DNA from: JAIOSM01 sp964593725
Lineage (GTDB): Bacteria; Desulfobacterota; Desulfobacteria; Desulfobacterales; Desulfobacteraceae
Direction of reading: 5' to 3'
DNA: 64,000 nucleotides
Assembly (NCBI GenBank): GCA_964593725.1
Contig: CAZQJS010000005.1
Coordinates: forward strand, 25,536-89,535
Positions within the stretch are counted from its first letter, which is position 1, and each line of letters opens with the position of its first letter. A program made the translations under genes and the position numbers. The notes under the pieces are model-generated. The model was not told the origin of the DNA, searched no databases, and saw only the letters and a program-made list of their open reading frames with translations. This document shows positions 44,253 to 52,680 of the stretch, one piece after another.

Positions 44253-45413
44253 ATGAAAATACATGAATACCAGGCAAAGGAATTGTTCAGGGAATATGAT
44301 ATCCCTGTACCGGAAGGATATGCTGCCCTTTCCAGGGATGAGGCTTTGGAAAATATCAAAAAATTTGACACCTTTCCCATTGTTGTAAAGGCCCAGATCC
44401 ATGCGGGCGGGCGGGGCAAAGGCGGAGGTGTCAAACTTGCATCAACAAAGGAGGAAGCAGAAAAATTTGTGGATGAAATTTTCGGCATGACCCTTGTAAC
44501 ACACCAGACAGGCCCTGATGGAAAAGAGGTTAAAAGAATTCTCATTGAACAGGGCCAGAATATTGAAAAGGAATTGTATCTGAGCCTGCTTGTTGACAGA
44601 GAAACCGCAAGCATTGTTATCATGGCAAGCCGTGAAGGGGGAATGGATATTGAAGAGGTGGCAGCAAAAACCCCTGAAAAGATAATAAAAGTATATGTTG
44701 ATCCTTTAATGGGGATTTCAGGCTATCAGCTGCGCCAGGTTGCCTTTGGTCTTAAGATTCCAAAAAATGCCTTAAAGGAATTCACCGGCATGGTGAAAAA
44801 TTTCTACGACCTTTTTGTGCAAAAGGATTGCACAATGGTTGAGATCAACCCTTTAATCATAACTTCTGATGAACGAGTGACTGCCCTTGATGCCAAAGTG
44901 GATTTTGACTCCAATGCCCTTGGCAGGCATAAAGAGTTAATTAAGCTCAGGGATCTTGATGAAGAAGATCCCCTGGAGGTTGAAGCTTCAAAATATAATC
45001 TTAACTATATCAACCTTGACGGTAATGTCGGCAATATAGTCAACGGTGCCGGCCTTGCCATGGCAACCATGGACATAATTAAAAATGCCGGTGCTGAACC
45101 TGCAAACTTCATGGACGTGGGCGGAGGAGCCACTGCGGAAATGGTTGAAAATGCCTTTAGGATAATACTTGCCGATAAAAAGGTTAAGGCTGTTTTGATA
45201 AATATTTTTGGCGGTATTTTACGGTGTGATGTATTTGCCCTGGGTGTTGTTGAAGCTGCAAAAAAAACGGGAATAACCATTCCGGTTATTGTGCGCATGG
45301 AAGGCACAAATGTTGAAAAGGGAAAAGAGATATTATCAGGTTCCAAACTTGAATTAACAAGCGCCATGGATCTTGCCGATGCTGCCGAAAAAATTGCAGC
45401 CGCAGTAAAATAA
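44253..45413 (+). CDS. sucC: Succinyl-CoA synthetase beta subunit (ADP/GDP-forming)
   Basis: ATP-grasp subunit of 386 aa. Seen: MKIHEYQAKELFREYDIPVP at the N-terminus, nucleotide-binding KAQIHAGGRGKGGGVKLA, MVEINPLIIT and NFMDVGGGAT, with LINIFGGILRCD in the C-terminal flavodoxin-like part. With SucD it converts succinyl-CoA to succinate while forming ATP or GTP, the substrate-level energy step of propionate oxidation. AAGGAA lies 6 bases before the ATG; sucD follows after 14 bases. Confidence 0.96.
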   Translation: MKIHEYQAKELFREYDIPVPEGYAALSRDEALENIKKFDTFPIVVKAQIHAGGRGKGGGVKLASTKEEAEKFVDEIFGMTLVTHQTGPDGKEVKRILIEQGQNIEKELYLSLLVDRETASIVIMASREGGMDIEEVAAKTPEKIIKVYVDPLMGISGYQLRQVAFGLKIPKNALKEFTGMVKNFYDLFVQKDCTMVEINPLIITSDERVTALDAKVDFDSNALGRHKELIKLRDLDEEDPLEVEASKYNLNYINLDGNVGNIVNGAGLAMATMDIIKNAGAEPANFMDVGGGATAEMVENAFRIILADKKVKAVLINIFGGILRCDVFALGVVEAAKKTGITIPVIVRMEGTNVEKGKEILSGSKLELTSAMDLADAAEKIAAAVK

Positions 45414-45427
45414 AGGAGGATATGATC

Positions 45428-46294
45428 GTGAGTATATTTGCCGATAGCAATACAAAGCTTCTTGTCCAGGGAATAACAGGCAGGGAAGGAAAATTTCACA
45501 CTGAACAATGTGCTGGATACGGCACAAATATTGTGGCAGGGGTAACTCCGGGAAAAGGCGGGCAGAGTGTGGGAACCATACCTGTATTTAATACTGTAAA
45601 GGAAGCTGTCCAAAACACAGGTGCCAATGCAAGCCTGATCTTTGTACCTCCCCTTTTTGGTGCAGATGCAATTTTAGAAGCCATTGATGCAGATCTTGAT
45701 CTTATTGTGGCCATTACAGAAGGTATCCCTGTCCTTGATATGGTTAAAGTTAAAAACATGCTGAAAACAAAAAAAACAAGGCTCCTGGGCCCCAACTGCC
45801 CGGGTGTGATAACACCCGGAGAGACAAAAATAGGAATAATGCCGGGCAAAATCCATTCAAAGGGCCATGTGGGAGTTGTTTCCAGATCAGGCACCCTGAC
45901 CTATGAAGTTGTGGATCAGCTGACAAAAAATGGTATGGGCCAATCCACCTGCCTTGGCATTGGAGGTGATCCTGTTAATGGCACTGATTTCATTGATACT
46001 CTTGAAGCCTTTGAAAATGACCCTGAAACCCATGCCATTGTAATGGTGGGTGAGATTGGCGGCAATGCAGAGGAGATGGCTGCTGAATATATTAAAAAAA
46101 ATGTGACAAAACCTGTGGTGGGATTTATTGCAGGTCTTACAGCCCCTCCCGGGCGGAGGATGGGACATGCAGGAGCTATAATCAGCGGTGGCAGCGGCAC
46201 AGGCAAAGCTAAAATTGAAGCTCTGCAGGAAAATGGAGTTATAGTATGTGATAATTTAGGTAAGATTGGTGAATTGTGCAAAAAAGTTTTTTAA
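45428..46294 (+). CDS. sucD: Succinyl-CoA synthetase alpha subunit
   Basis: CoA-binding subunit of 288 aa. Seen: NTKLLVQGITGREGKFHTEQ (CoA site), LGPNCPGVITPGE, GIGGDPVNGTDFIDTL, and the phosphohistidine in MGHAGAIISGG near residue 240. The GTG at 45428 is chosen: GGAGG is 8 bases before it, whereas the ATG two codons upstream is only 2 bases from the same sequence, and the resulting N-terminus MSIFADSNTK matches SucD. Confidence 0.95.
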   Translation: MSIFADSNTKLLVQGITGREGKFHTEQCAGYGTNIVAGVTPGKGGQSVGTIPVFNTVKEAVQNTGANASLIFVPPLFGADAILEAIDADLDLIVAITEGIPVLDMVKVKNMLKTKKTRLLGPNCPGVITPGETKIGIMPGKIHSKGHVGVVSRSGTLTYEVVDQLTKNGMGQSTCLGIGGDPVNGTDFIDTLEAFENDPETHAIVMVGEIGGNAEEMAAEYIKKNVTKPVVGFIAGLTAPPGRRMGHAGAIISGGSGTGKAKIEALQENGVIVCDNLGKIGELCKKVF

Positions 46295-46346
46295 TTTCTG
46301 CTTAAAATATCATGGAGAATAACCAGGAGAACTATCAGGAGGACAA

Positions 46347-47102
46347 ATGGAAAATCTTGTTTTAAATAAAGGAATAAAAAAGAGCAGAATACCTGCATGG
46401 CTTGATCTCACCCAGAGTGGGACAGGCCTTGTATTAGGGCTTTTCATGTGGGTACACATGCTTCTCATTTCAAGCATACTGCTTGGAACCGGCTCCTTTA
46501 CCTTTGTAGCCAATACAATGGAGCTATCCTTTCTTTCACCCTCTGGTGAAGGATATCCAATTGCAGTTGTTTTTGCAGTATCTGGCGTTTTTACTCTGTT
46601 TATATTACATGCAGGCCTGGGAATGAGAAAATTGCCAGGCTCCTATAAGCAATACATAACCATAAGAGCCCAGATGAAACTATTAAACCATGAAGATACA
46701 AACCTCTGGTTTTACCAGGCTTTAACTGGTTTTATCATGTTTTTTGCAGGTTCGGTGCATCTCTATATCATGCTGACCCATCCTGAAATAGGACCTGTAA
46801 TTTCAGCTGAAAGGGTGTTTGGATCAACCATGTGGCCATTATATCTGATTTTACTTGTCTGCGTTGAGTACCATGGCGGCATAGGCCTTTATAGATTGTG
46901 CATGAAATGGGGATGGTTTACCAGCAGAGATCCAAAAAAATCCAGGGCCAAACTTAAAAAACTTAAAAAAACTTTAACAGCTTTTTTCCTGGTACTGGGA
47001 GTTCTCTCTTTAATTGTCTTTTTCCTCCTTGGTGCAAAGTATAAAAACAAAAAACCTGATACTGCAGCAATTTCAACAAACATTGAACAAACAATATCTT
47101 AA
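46347..47102 (+). CDS. frdC: Succinate dehydrogenase/fumarate reductase dihaem cytochrome b subunit
   Basis: Membrane anchor of 251 aa with five hydrophobic spans, as in Wolinella FrdC. Candidate haem ligand histidines: MWVHMLL (span 1), LHAGLGMR (span 2), SVHLYIML (span 4 region) and EYHGGIGLYRL (span 5 region). It passes electrons between quinone and the flavoprotein; for succinate oxidation with menaquinone such dihaem enzymes can use the proton gradient. AGGAGG is 5 bases before the ATG. Direction (SdhC or FrdC) cannot be decided from sequence. Confidence 0.9.
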   Translation: MENLVLNKGIKKSRIPAWLDLTQSGTGLVLGLFMWVHMLLISSILLGTGSFTFVANTMELSFLSPSGEGYPIAVVFAVSGVFTLFILHAGLGMRKLPGSYKQYITIRAQMKLLNHEDTNLWFYQALTGFIMFFAGSVHLYIMLTHPEIGPVISAERVFGSTMWPLYLILLVCVEYHGGIGLYRLCMKWGWFTSRDPKKSRAKLKKLKKTLTAFFLVLGVLSLIVFFLLGAKYKNKKPDTAAISTNIEQTIS

Positions 47103-47112
47103 GGGGTAATTG

Positions 47113-49083
47113 ATGAAAATTATATATACTGACTCACTTGTTATCGGCGGAGGCCTGGCAGGACTCAGGGTTGCCATAGCAGCAAAACAGCGGGGATTTG
47201 ATACAATTGTGCTCTCCCTGATACCTGCCAAGAGATCACATTCAGCAGCAGCCCAGGGCGGCATGCAGGCAAGCCTTGGAGCATCTGTCAAGGGCGTGGG
47301 CGATGATGAAGATGTCCACTTTGGTGATACAGTAAGGGGGAGCGACTGGGGGTGCGACCAGGATGTTGCACGGGCCTTTGTTAATACAGCTCCCAAGGCA
47401 ATACGGCAGCTTGCGGCCTGGGGTGTTCCCTGGAGCAGGGTCCAGCGGGGCGACAGACAGGTTGTGATAAACGGAGAAAAGGTAACAATAACTGAAAGTG
47501 ATGAAGCCCACGGACTCATTAACTCCCGGGATTTCGGCGGTACAAAAAAGTGGAGAACCTGCTACACCTCAGACGGTACAGGCCATACAATGTTATATGC
47601 CATGGATAACAAGGCAATTGAACTTAAAATACCGGTCCATGAAAGAAAAGAAGCAGTGGCTCTTATACATGAAGATAAATGCTGCAAAGGAGCAATAGTC
47701 AGGGATCTTATCACAGGAGAACTCTCTGCCTATATTGCCAGGGCAACAACCATAGCAACCGGGGGCTATGGCCGTCTCTACTCTGTTACAACCAATGCTG
47801 TTATTTCCGAAGGTATTGGTACTGCAATTGCAATGGAAACAGGGCTTGCCCCCCTTGGCAATATGGAGGCTGTCCAGTTTCACCCCACAGCAATTGTTCC
47901 GGTGGGTATTCTTACAACCGAAGGGTGCCGCGGTGACGGCGGGCTTCTCCTGGACAAGGACGAATACAGGTTTATGCCCGATTACGAACCTGAAAAAAAA
48001 GAGCTTGCATCCAGGGATGTTGTATCCCGCCGCATGATTGAACATATGAGAAAAGGCAAGGGTGTCCCTTCCAGATATGGTGATCATCTCTGGCTTGACA
48101 TAACACTGCTTGGAGAAAAACATATCAGAAAGAATTTAAGGGAAGTTGACGAAATATGTCAATATTTTCTGGGTATTGACCCTGTAAAGGAGTATATCCC
48201 GGTCCGGCCAACCCAGCACTATTCCATGGGCGGAGTAAAAACAAATTTCAAGGGCGAAAGCCTTGGCCTTAAGGGGTTGTTCTCCGTGGGAGAAGCAGCC
48301 TGCTGGGATATGCACGGATTTAACAGGCTTGGCGGCAACTCTGTTGCAGAAACAGTTGTGGCAGGCATGCTTGTGGGCGAATATGTTGCAGACCATTGTG
48401 AAAAAACCGAGTTGAAAATAAACACAACCACCATTGACAGCTTCCTTACACAGGAGAAAAATAAAATTTCAGATATTCTCAACAGGGAAAAAGGTGAAAA
48501 CCCCTTTAAGCTTAAAAAAGAGATGCAGAAAATTATGATGGATAAAGTTGGTATTTTCAGAAACCATGACGATCTTTCCAGGGCTGTGGAAGAGCTTAAG
48601 GTTCTGAACCAGAAGGCTAAAAATATAGCCCTGAGAAACCGAATAAGCTCTTCAAACCCGGAACTTGTTGAGGCAATCCGTGTTCCCAAGATGATCAAGC
48701 TTGCCCAGTGTGTTGCCTATGGTGCCCTTTTAAGGGAGGAGAGCAGGGGTGCCCATTCAAGGGAAGATTTCCCCAGCAGGGATGATAAAAACTGGCTGAA
48801 AAGAACCCTTGCATACTGGAGGGATGAAGATGCTGATTTGCCTGAAATTGAATATGAAGCCCTTGATATCATGAAAATGGAACTGCCGCCTGCATCCAGA
48901 GGGTATGGCAATGACCAGACCATTGCCCATCCTGATACTGAAAAAAGGGTAAAAGAGATAGAACAGATTTTAAAAGATAATCCTGGTGCAGACAGGATTC
49001 AGATACAGGAACTTCTCAATCCCATTGAGATACCTGAAAAATTTAAAGGTAAAAACGAACGTGTAGGCAGGGGGTTTAAATAA
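47113..49083 (+). CDS. frdA: Succinate dehydrogenase/fumarate reductase flavoprotein subunit
   Basis: FAD subunit of 656 aa. Seen: DSLVIGGGLAGLRVAIAAKQ, covalent-FAD histidine in RSHSAAAQGGMQASLG (about 44-60), SDGTGHTMLYAMD, the active-site region HPTAIVPVGILTTEGCRGDG near 258, and TQHYSMGGVKTN. It oxidises succinate to fumarate or the reverse. GGGG lies 8 bases upstream of the ATG at 47113; a TTG just before it is less likely. frdB begins in the overlapping TAATG. Confidence 0.95.
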   Translation: MKIIYTDSLVIGGGLAGLRVAIAAKQRGFDTIVLSLIPAKRSHSAAAQGGMQASLGASVKGVGDDEDVHFGDTVRGSDWGCDQDVARAFVNTAPKAIRQLAAWGVPWSRVQRGDRQVVINGEKVTITESDEAHGLINSRDFGGTKKWRTCYTSDGTGHTMLYAMDNKAIELKIPVHERKEAVALIHEDKCCKGAIVRDLITGELSAYIARATTIATGGYGRLYSVTTNAVISEGIGTAIAMETGLAPLGNMEAVQFHPTAIVPVGILTTEGCRGDGGLLLDKDEYRFMPDYEPEKKELASRDVVSRRMIEHMRKGKGVPSRYGDHLWLDITLLGEKHIRKNLREVDEICQYFLGIDPVKEYIPVRPTQHYSMGGVKTNFKGESLGLKGLFSVGEAACWDMHGFNRLGGNSVAETVVAGMLVGEYVADHCEKTELKINTTTIDSFLTQEKNKISDILNREKGENPFKLKKEMQKIMMDKVGIFRNHDDLSRAVEELKVLNQKAKNIALRNRISSSNPELVEAIRVPKMIKLAQCVAYGALLREESRGAHSREDFPSRDDKNWLKRTLAYWRDEDADLPEIEYEALDIMKMELPPASRGYGNDQTIAHPDTEKRVKEIEQILKDNPGADRIQIQELLNPIEIPEKFKGKNERVGRGFK

Positions 49084-49823
49084 TGGACAGCAAAGAAAAC
49101 AGAACTCTGACTTTTGAAATATTACGGTATAATCCCCAGATAAAGGGTGATTCACCTGAAATGAAAGAATATAAGATAACCGAGGCTCCCGGCATGACCA
49201 TATTCATTGCCTTAAATGAGATAAGGGAAGATATGGACCCTTCTCTTCAGTTTGACTTTGTGTGCAGAGCCGGAATATGCGGCTCCTGCGGAATGATAAT
49301 AAACGGAGAGCCAAAACTTGCCTGTAGAACTTTAACAGCCAATTATCCCACAGGAAAGATCACCTTGTTACCTCTTCCAGGGTTTGAACTCATTGGTGAT
49401 CTGTCTGTGAACACAGGCAAAGTAATGCGCAGAATGAGCGAGCGGGTGGAATCATGGATACACGACAAGGAAGCAGATAATGTAGACCTTACAAAACTTG
49501 AAGAGCGTATGGAACCCGAAGTTGCCGAAGAGATATATGAGCTTGAACGATGCGTGGAATGCGGGCTGTGCCTCTCTGCCTGTGCCACAAAAAGAATGCG
49601 GGATGATTTCCTTGGGGCTGTGGGATTCATGCGTCTTGCACGATATGCTGTTGACCCCAGGGACAAACGAACCGGAGAGGAGTTCTATGAGATCATTGGT
49701 GATGATGATGGTGTTTTCGGTTGCATGACCCTGCTTGGTTGTGAGGACTACTGCCCCAAAAACCTGCCCCACCAGACACAGATAGCATACCTCAGGCGCA
49801 AAATGGCTCTGGGGAAAAAATAG
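49083..49823 (+). CDS. frdB: Succinate dehydrogenase/fumarate reductase iron-sulfur subunit
   Basis: Electron-transfer subunit of 246 aa. [2Fe-2S] ligands lie in CRAGICGSCGMIINGEPKLA and the following cysteine (CRT); the [4Fe-4S] site is CVECGLCLSACATKRM near residue 156; the [3Fe-4S]/[4Fe-4S] cysteines are in CMTLLGCEDYCPKNLP near 211. The gene overlaps the flavoprotein stop by one base (TAATG), giving tight coupling, and precedes fumarase by 11 bases. Confidence 0.95.
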   Translation: MDSKENRTLTFEILRYNPQIKGDSPEMKEYKITEAPGMTIFIALNEIREDMDPSLQFDFVCRAGICGSCGMIINGEPKLACRTLTANYPTGKITLLPLPGFELIGDLSVNTGKVMRRMSERVESWIHDKEADNVDLTKLEERMEPEVAEEIYELERCVECGLCLSACATKRMRDDFLGAVGFMRLARYAVDPRDKRTGEEFYEIIGDDDGVFGCMTLLGCEDYCPKNLPHQTQIAYLRRKMALGKK

Positions 49824-49834
49824 GGAAAGATAAA

Positions 49835-51460
49835 ATGACTGAATTCAAATACAGCACAATGTTTCCATTGGACAACATGTCCGCAAACAAAACAGAGTAT
49901 AGATCACTTTTAGAAAACACTTCAAAGTTAGTATCAACTGAGACTTTTCAGGGAAAAGAGATTCTTATAATAAACCCTGAGGCTTTGGCAATATTAAGTG
50001 AACAGGCATTTAAGGATATTGCCCATCTATACAGATCAACACACCTTGAAAAGCTGAAGAGTATTATTGATGACCCGGAATCTTCTGACAATGACAGGTA
50101 TGTTGCCCTGGAACTTTTAAAAAATGCTGTAATTGCAGCAGACATGGTCTATCCCATGTGCCAGGATACAGGAACTGCAATCATACATGCCAAAAAAGGA
50201 CAGCAGGTATGGACAGATTCTGATGATGAAAAAATGCTTTCAAAAGGTGCCTTTAATGCATATACAAAAAACTTTCTCAGGTATTCTCAAAATGCACCCT
50301 TAACAATGTATAAAGAAAAAAATACCAGGTGCAACCTTCCTGCACAGGTTGAAATAAGTGCAGGAAGAGGTGATGAATATAAATTTCTCTTCATGGCCAA
50401 GGGCGGAGGCTCAGCCAATAAGACTGCCCTTTTTCAAATGACAAAAGCAGTACTCAATTCTGAAAAGATACTAATTGATTTCATGACAGAAAAGATGCGC
50501 GCTCTTGGTACAGCTGCATGCCCTCCCTATTATATTGCCTTTGTCATAGGGGGAACATCGGCAGAATCGAACTTAAAAACTGTAAAACTTGCATCGGCCC
50601 GCTACCTTGACAACCTTCCTCTGAAAGGTGATGAAACAGGCCATGCCTTCAGGGACACTGACCTTGAGGAAAAGGTTAAGCAGAAAGCATACAAACTCGG
50701 GCTTGGTGCACAATTCGGCGGCAAACATTTTGCCCTTGATATCAGGGTAATTCGGCTTCCACGCCATGGGGCATCCTGCCCCATTGGAATTGGAGTCAGC
50801 TGTTCTGCCGACCGCCAGATAAAGGCAAAAATCAATAAACATGGCCTCTTTCTGGAAAAACTTGAGACCAATCCCGGCAGGTACATGCCACCCCGTGAGC
50901 CTGAAATGACACCCCCTGTTAACATTGACCTTAACAGGCCCATGGACGAGATCAGGAATGAACTCAGCAAGTATCCTGTTTCCACAAGACTCATGCTGTC
51001 AGGCAAAATCATAGTTGCAAGGGATATGGCCCATGCAAAATTCCAGGAACGTCTGGACAGAGGAGAAGAACTTCCGGATTACCTGAAAAATCATGTAATA
51101 TATTATGCAGGCCCGGCAAAAACCCCGGAGGGGCAGGCATCAGGCTCCTTTGGCCCCACAACAGCAGGTAGAATGGATCCATATGTTCCCATTTTCCAGG
51201 AAAAAAAAGCTTCCATGGTCATGCTTGCCAAGGGTAACCGGTCCCAAACTGTTACAGATGCATGCAGAAAATACAAAGGGTTTTACCTTGGATCTCCGGG
51301 CGGCCCGGCTGCAAGGCTTGGCCATGACTGTATTAAAAAGGTAGAACTCATTGAATATGAAGAGCTTGGCATGGAAGCTGTATTCATGATAACAGTCCAG
51401 GATTTTCCAGCCTTTATAATTGTTGATGACAAAGGTAATGATTTCTATGCTGATCTTTGA
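49835..51460 (+). CDS. fum: Fumarate hydratase, class I (iron-sulfur, fused alpha-beta)
   Basis: 541 aa containing both the alpha-like N-terminal part (MVYPMCQDTGTAIIHAKKGQ with a cluster cysteine; AKGGGSANKTALFQM; GTAACPPYYIAFVIGG) and the beta-like C-terminal part (GPTTAGRMDPYVPIFQE). The [4Fe-4S] enzyme hydrates fumarate to malate, the last step of the operon's pathway. Oxygen-labile class I fumarase fits an anaerobe. AGGGAAAG precedes the ATG. This is the last gene of the operon. Confidence 0.94.
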   Translation: MTEFKYSTMFPLDNMSANKTEYRSLLENTSKLVSTETFQGKEILIINPEALAILSEQAFKDIAHLYRSTHLEKLKSIIDDPESSDNDRYVALELLKNAVIAADMVYPMCQDTGTAIIHAKKGQQVWTDSDDEKMLSKGAFNAYTKNFLRYSQNAPLTMYKEKNTRCNLPAQVEISAGRGDEYKFLFMAKGGGSANKTALFQMTKAVLNSEKILIDFMTEKMRALGTAACPPYYIAFVIGGTSAESNLKTVKLASARYLDNLPLKGDETGHAFRDTDLEEKVKQKAYKLGLGAQFGGKHFALDIRVIRLPRHGASCPIGIGVSCSADRQIKAKINKHGLFLEKLETNPGRYMPPREPEMTPPVNIDLNRPMDEIRNELSKYPVSTRLMLSGKIIVARDMAHAKFQERLDRGEELPDYLKNHVIYYAGPAKTPEGQASGSFGPTTAGRMDPYVPIFQEKKASMVMLAKGNRSQTVTDACRKYKGFYLGSPGGPAARLGHDCIKKVELIEYEELGMEAVFMITVQDFPAFIIVDDKGNDFYADL

Positions 51461-51572
51461 TTAATCCTTCTTTGTTTCATAAAAGGGATTGCTCTCAATA
51501 TACCGGACAGGCTGTATCTTTAAAAAGATTCATTACTATATAAAAAAATATTAAAAAGTAATGAAAATTTTA

Positions 51573-51600
51573 TTGACATAAAAATTTTTATACTTATTTT
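51573..51600 (+). promoter_or_regulatory. Probable sigma-70 promoter of the Hsp20 genes
   Basis: TTGACA at 51573-51578, 16-base spacer, TATTTT at 51595-51600, upstream of the perfect palindrome at 51628-51646. Confidence 0.45.
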
Positions 51601-51627
51601 CCTTTTAAGTTAATGACAGGACTTGAA

Positions 51628-51646
51628 AATATCTGACCCAGATATT
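51628..51646. promoter_or_regulatory. Perfect 19-base palindrome in the Hsp20 leader
   Basis: AATATCTG-ACC-CAGATATT: two perfect 8-base arms with a 3-base centre, lying between the predicted promoter and the first Hsp20 start. It is not a CIRCE element (TTAGCACTC-N9-GAGTGCTAA). It could be an operator for a heat or stress repressor, or an RNA hairpin. Confidence 0.55.
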
Positions 51647-51715
51647 GCATTGGAATAACACGGCAGATTTAAAAGTCCTTAACTTATGAAAATAATATAA
51701 AAAGGAGAGAAAGCC

Positions 51716-52162
51716 ATGTTTACAAGAATAAGCGATATCGATAGAATGTTTAGTACAATGGACCTGCTCAGGAATAAAATGGGCAGAATTTTCAGCGATT
51801 TTGACCGGCCTTTTGAGTTTGGACCAGCCCTGGACTTTAATATTACCACACCCAGGACAAATTTTTATGAGGATGGGGATAATTTTGAATTGAGAACTGA
51901 AGTGCCAGGCATTGCCAAGGAAGACCTGAATGTAAAAATCCAGGGTAATTATCTTGAAATAAGCGGATCCAGATCAACCGATGTTCCTGAAGGGTATAAG
52001 ACCCACAGAGCTGAAAGGAGTTCAAACTCTTTTTCCAGAAGCTTTACACTGCCCAATGAGGTTGATTCTGACAAAGTCAAGGCTCTGTTAAAGGACGGCG
52101 TTCTGTATCTGACTCTTCCCAAGTCAGAAGCTGCCAAACCAAAACAGATTTCAATTGCTTGA
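51716..52162 (+). CDS. Hsp20-family small heat shock protein
   Basis: 148 aa with an alpha-crystallin domain (about 40-145): TNFYEDGDNFELRTEVPGIA, KEDLNVKIQGNYLEISGSRS, and the closing LKDGVLYLTLPKSEAAKPKQ. It acts as an ATP-independent holdase forming oligomers. The N-terminal region (FTRISDIDRMFSTMDLLRNK) is family-typical. AAGGAG precedes the ATG. A second Hsp20 follows after 50 bases. Confidence 0.93.
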   Translation: MFTRISDIDRMFSTMDLLRNKMGRIFSDFDRPFEFGPALDFNITTPRTNFYEDGDNFELRTEVPGIAKEDLNVKIQGNYLEISGSRSTDVPEGYKTHRAERSSNSFSRSFTLPNEVDSDKVKALLKDGVLYLTLPKSEAAKPKQISIA

Positions 52163-52212
52163 GAAAAAACAGATGCTTTAATAATTGATAAAATCCTTCA
52201 GGAGGTAATGCA

Positions 52213-52599
52213 ATGAAAGATAGAAAAGATATAGTTAAAACCGATGAGAAAAACATTGAAAAAACCAGGGAATTAATATCTGCTGTACCAGCAGTGGATA
52301 TCTATGAGAACAATGATGAAATCCTGCTCCAGGCTGATATGCCCGGAGTTTTAAAAGATGATCTTTCAATTAATATTGATAATGGAACCCTGTCCCTGTC
52401 AGGTGTCAGAAAACTTCAGAGCAAAGGTGTGGCAAACTGGGAGGAGTTTGCCGATGTTGAATATATCAGAACTTTTTCCGTGCCCCAGACCATTGACGTT
52501 GAAAAGGTAAAAGCAGAGCTGAAACAAGGCGTTTTAAAACTTCATCTGCCAAAATCAGAAGCTGCCAAACCAAAACAGATTGAAATCAATGCAGCCTAG
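52213..52599 (+). CDS. Hsp20-family small heat shock protein (second copy)
   Basis: 128 aa with a short N-terminus and alpha-crystallin domain: AVDIYENNDEILLQADMPGV, KDDLSINIDNGTLSLSGVRK, and LKQGVLKLHLPKSEAAKPKQ. The last 27-base coding stretch TCAGAAGCTGCC...CAGATT is identical to the first copy. CAGGAGG lies 7 bases before the ATG. Paired class A/class C-like small heat shock proteins commonly co-assemble; whether these do is inference. Confidence 0.92.
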   Translation: MKDRKDIVKTDEKNIEKTRELISAVPAVDIYENNDEILLQADMPGVLKDDLSINIDNGTLSLSGVRKLQSKGVANWEEFADVEYIRTFSVPQTIDVEKVKAELKQGVLKLHLPKSEAAKPKQIEINAA

Positions 52600-52615
52600 T
52601 TTCTGTATTAAATGT

Positions 52616-52660
52616 TGCGGAATATGATGGACAAGCAGGTTTGAAATATCATGTTCCGCA
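52616..52660. terminator. 13-bp imperfect hairpin between convergent genes
   Basis: TGCGGAATATGAT pairs with ATCATGTTCCGCA (one G-U wobble) around a 19-base loop, between the Hsp20 genes and the convergent EAL gene. No clear run of T follows on either strand, so terminator function is tentative. Confidence 0.35.
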
Positions 52661-52680
52661 GCATAAAAAGTTAAAAAGAA

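Noticed and set aside
51600..51660. CIRCE or sigma-32 site at the Hsp20 genes
   Set aside because: The palindrome AATATCTG-N3-CAGATATT does not match TTAGCACTC-N9-GAGTGCTAA. CTTGAAA occurs at 51622-51628, but no CCCATNT lies at the right spacing.
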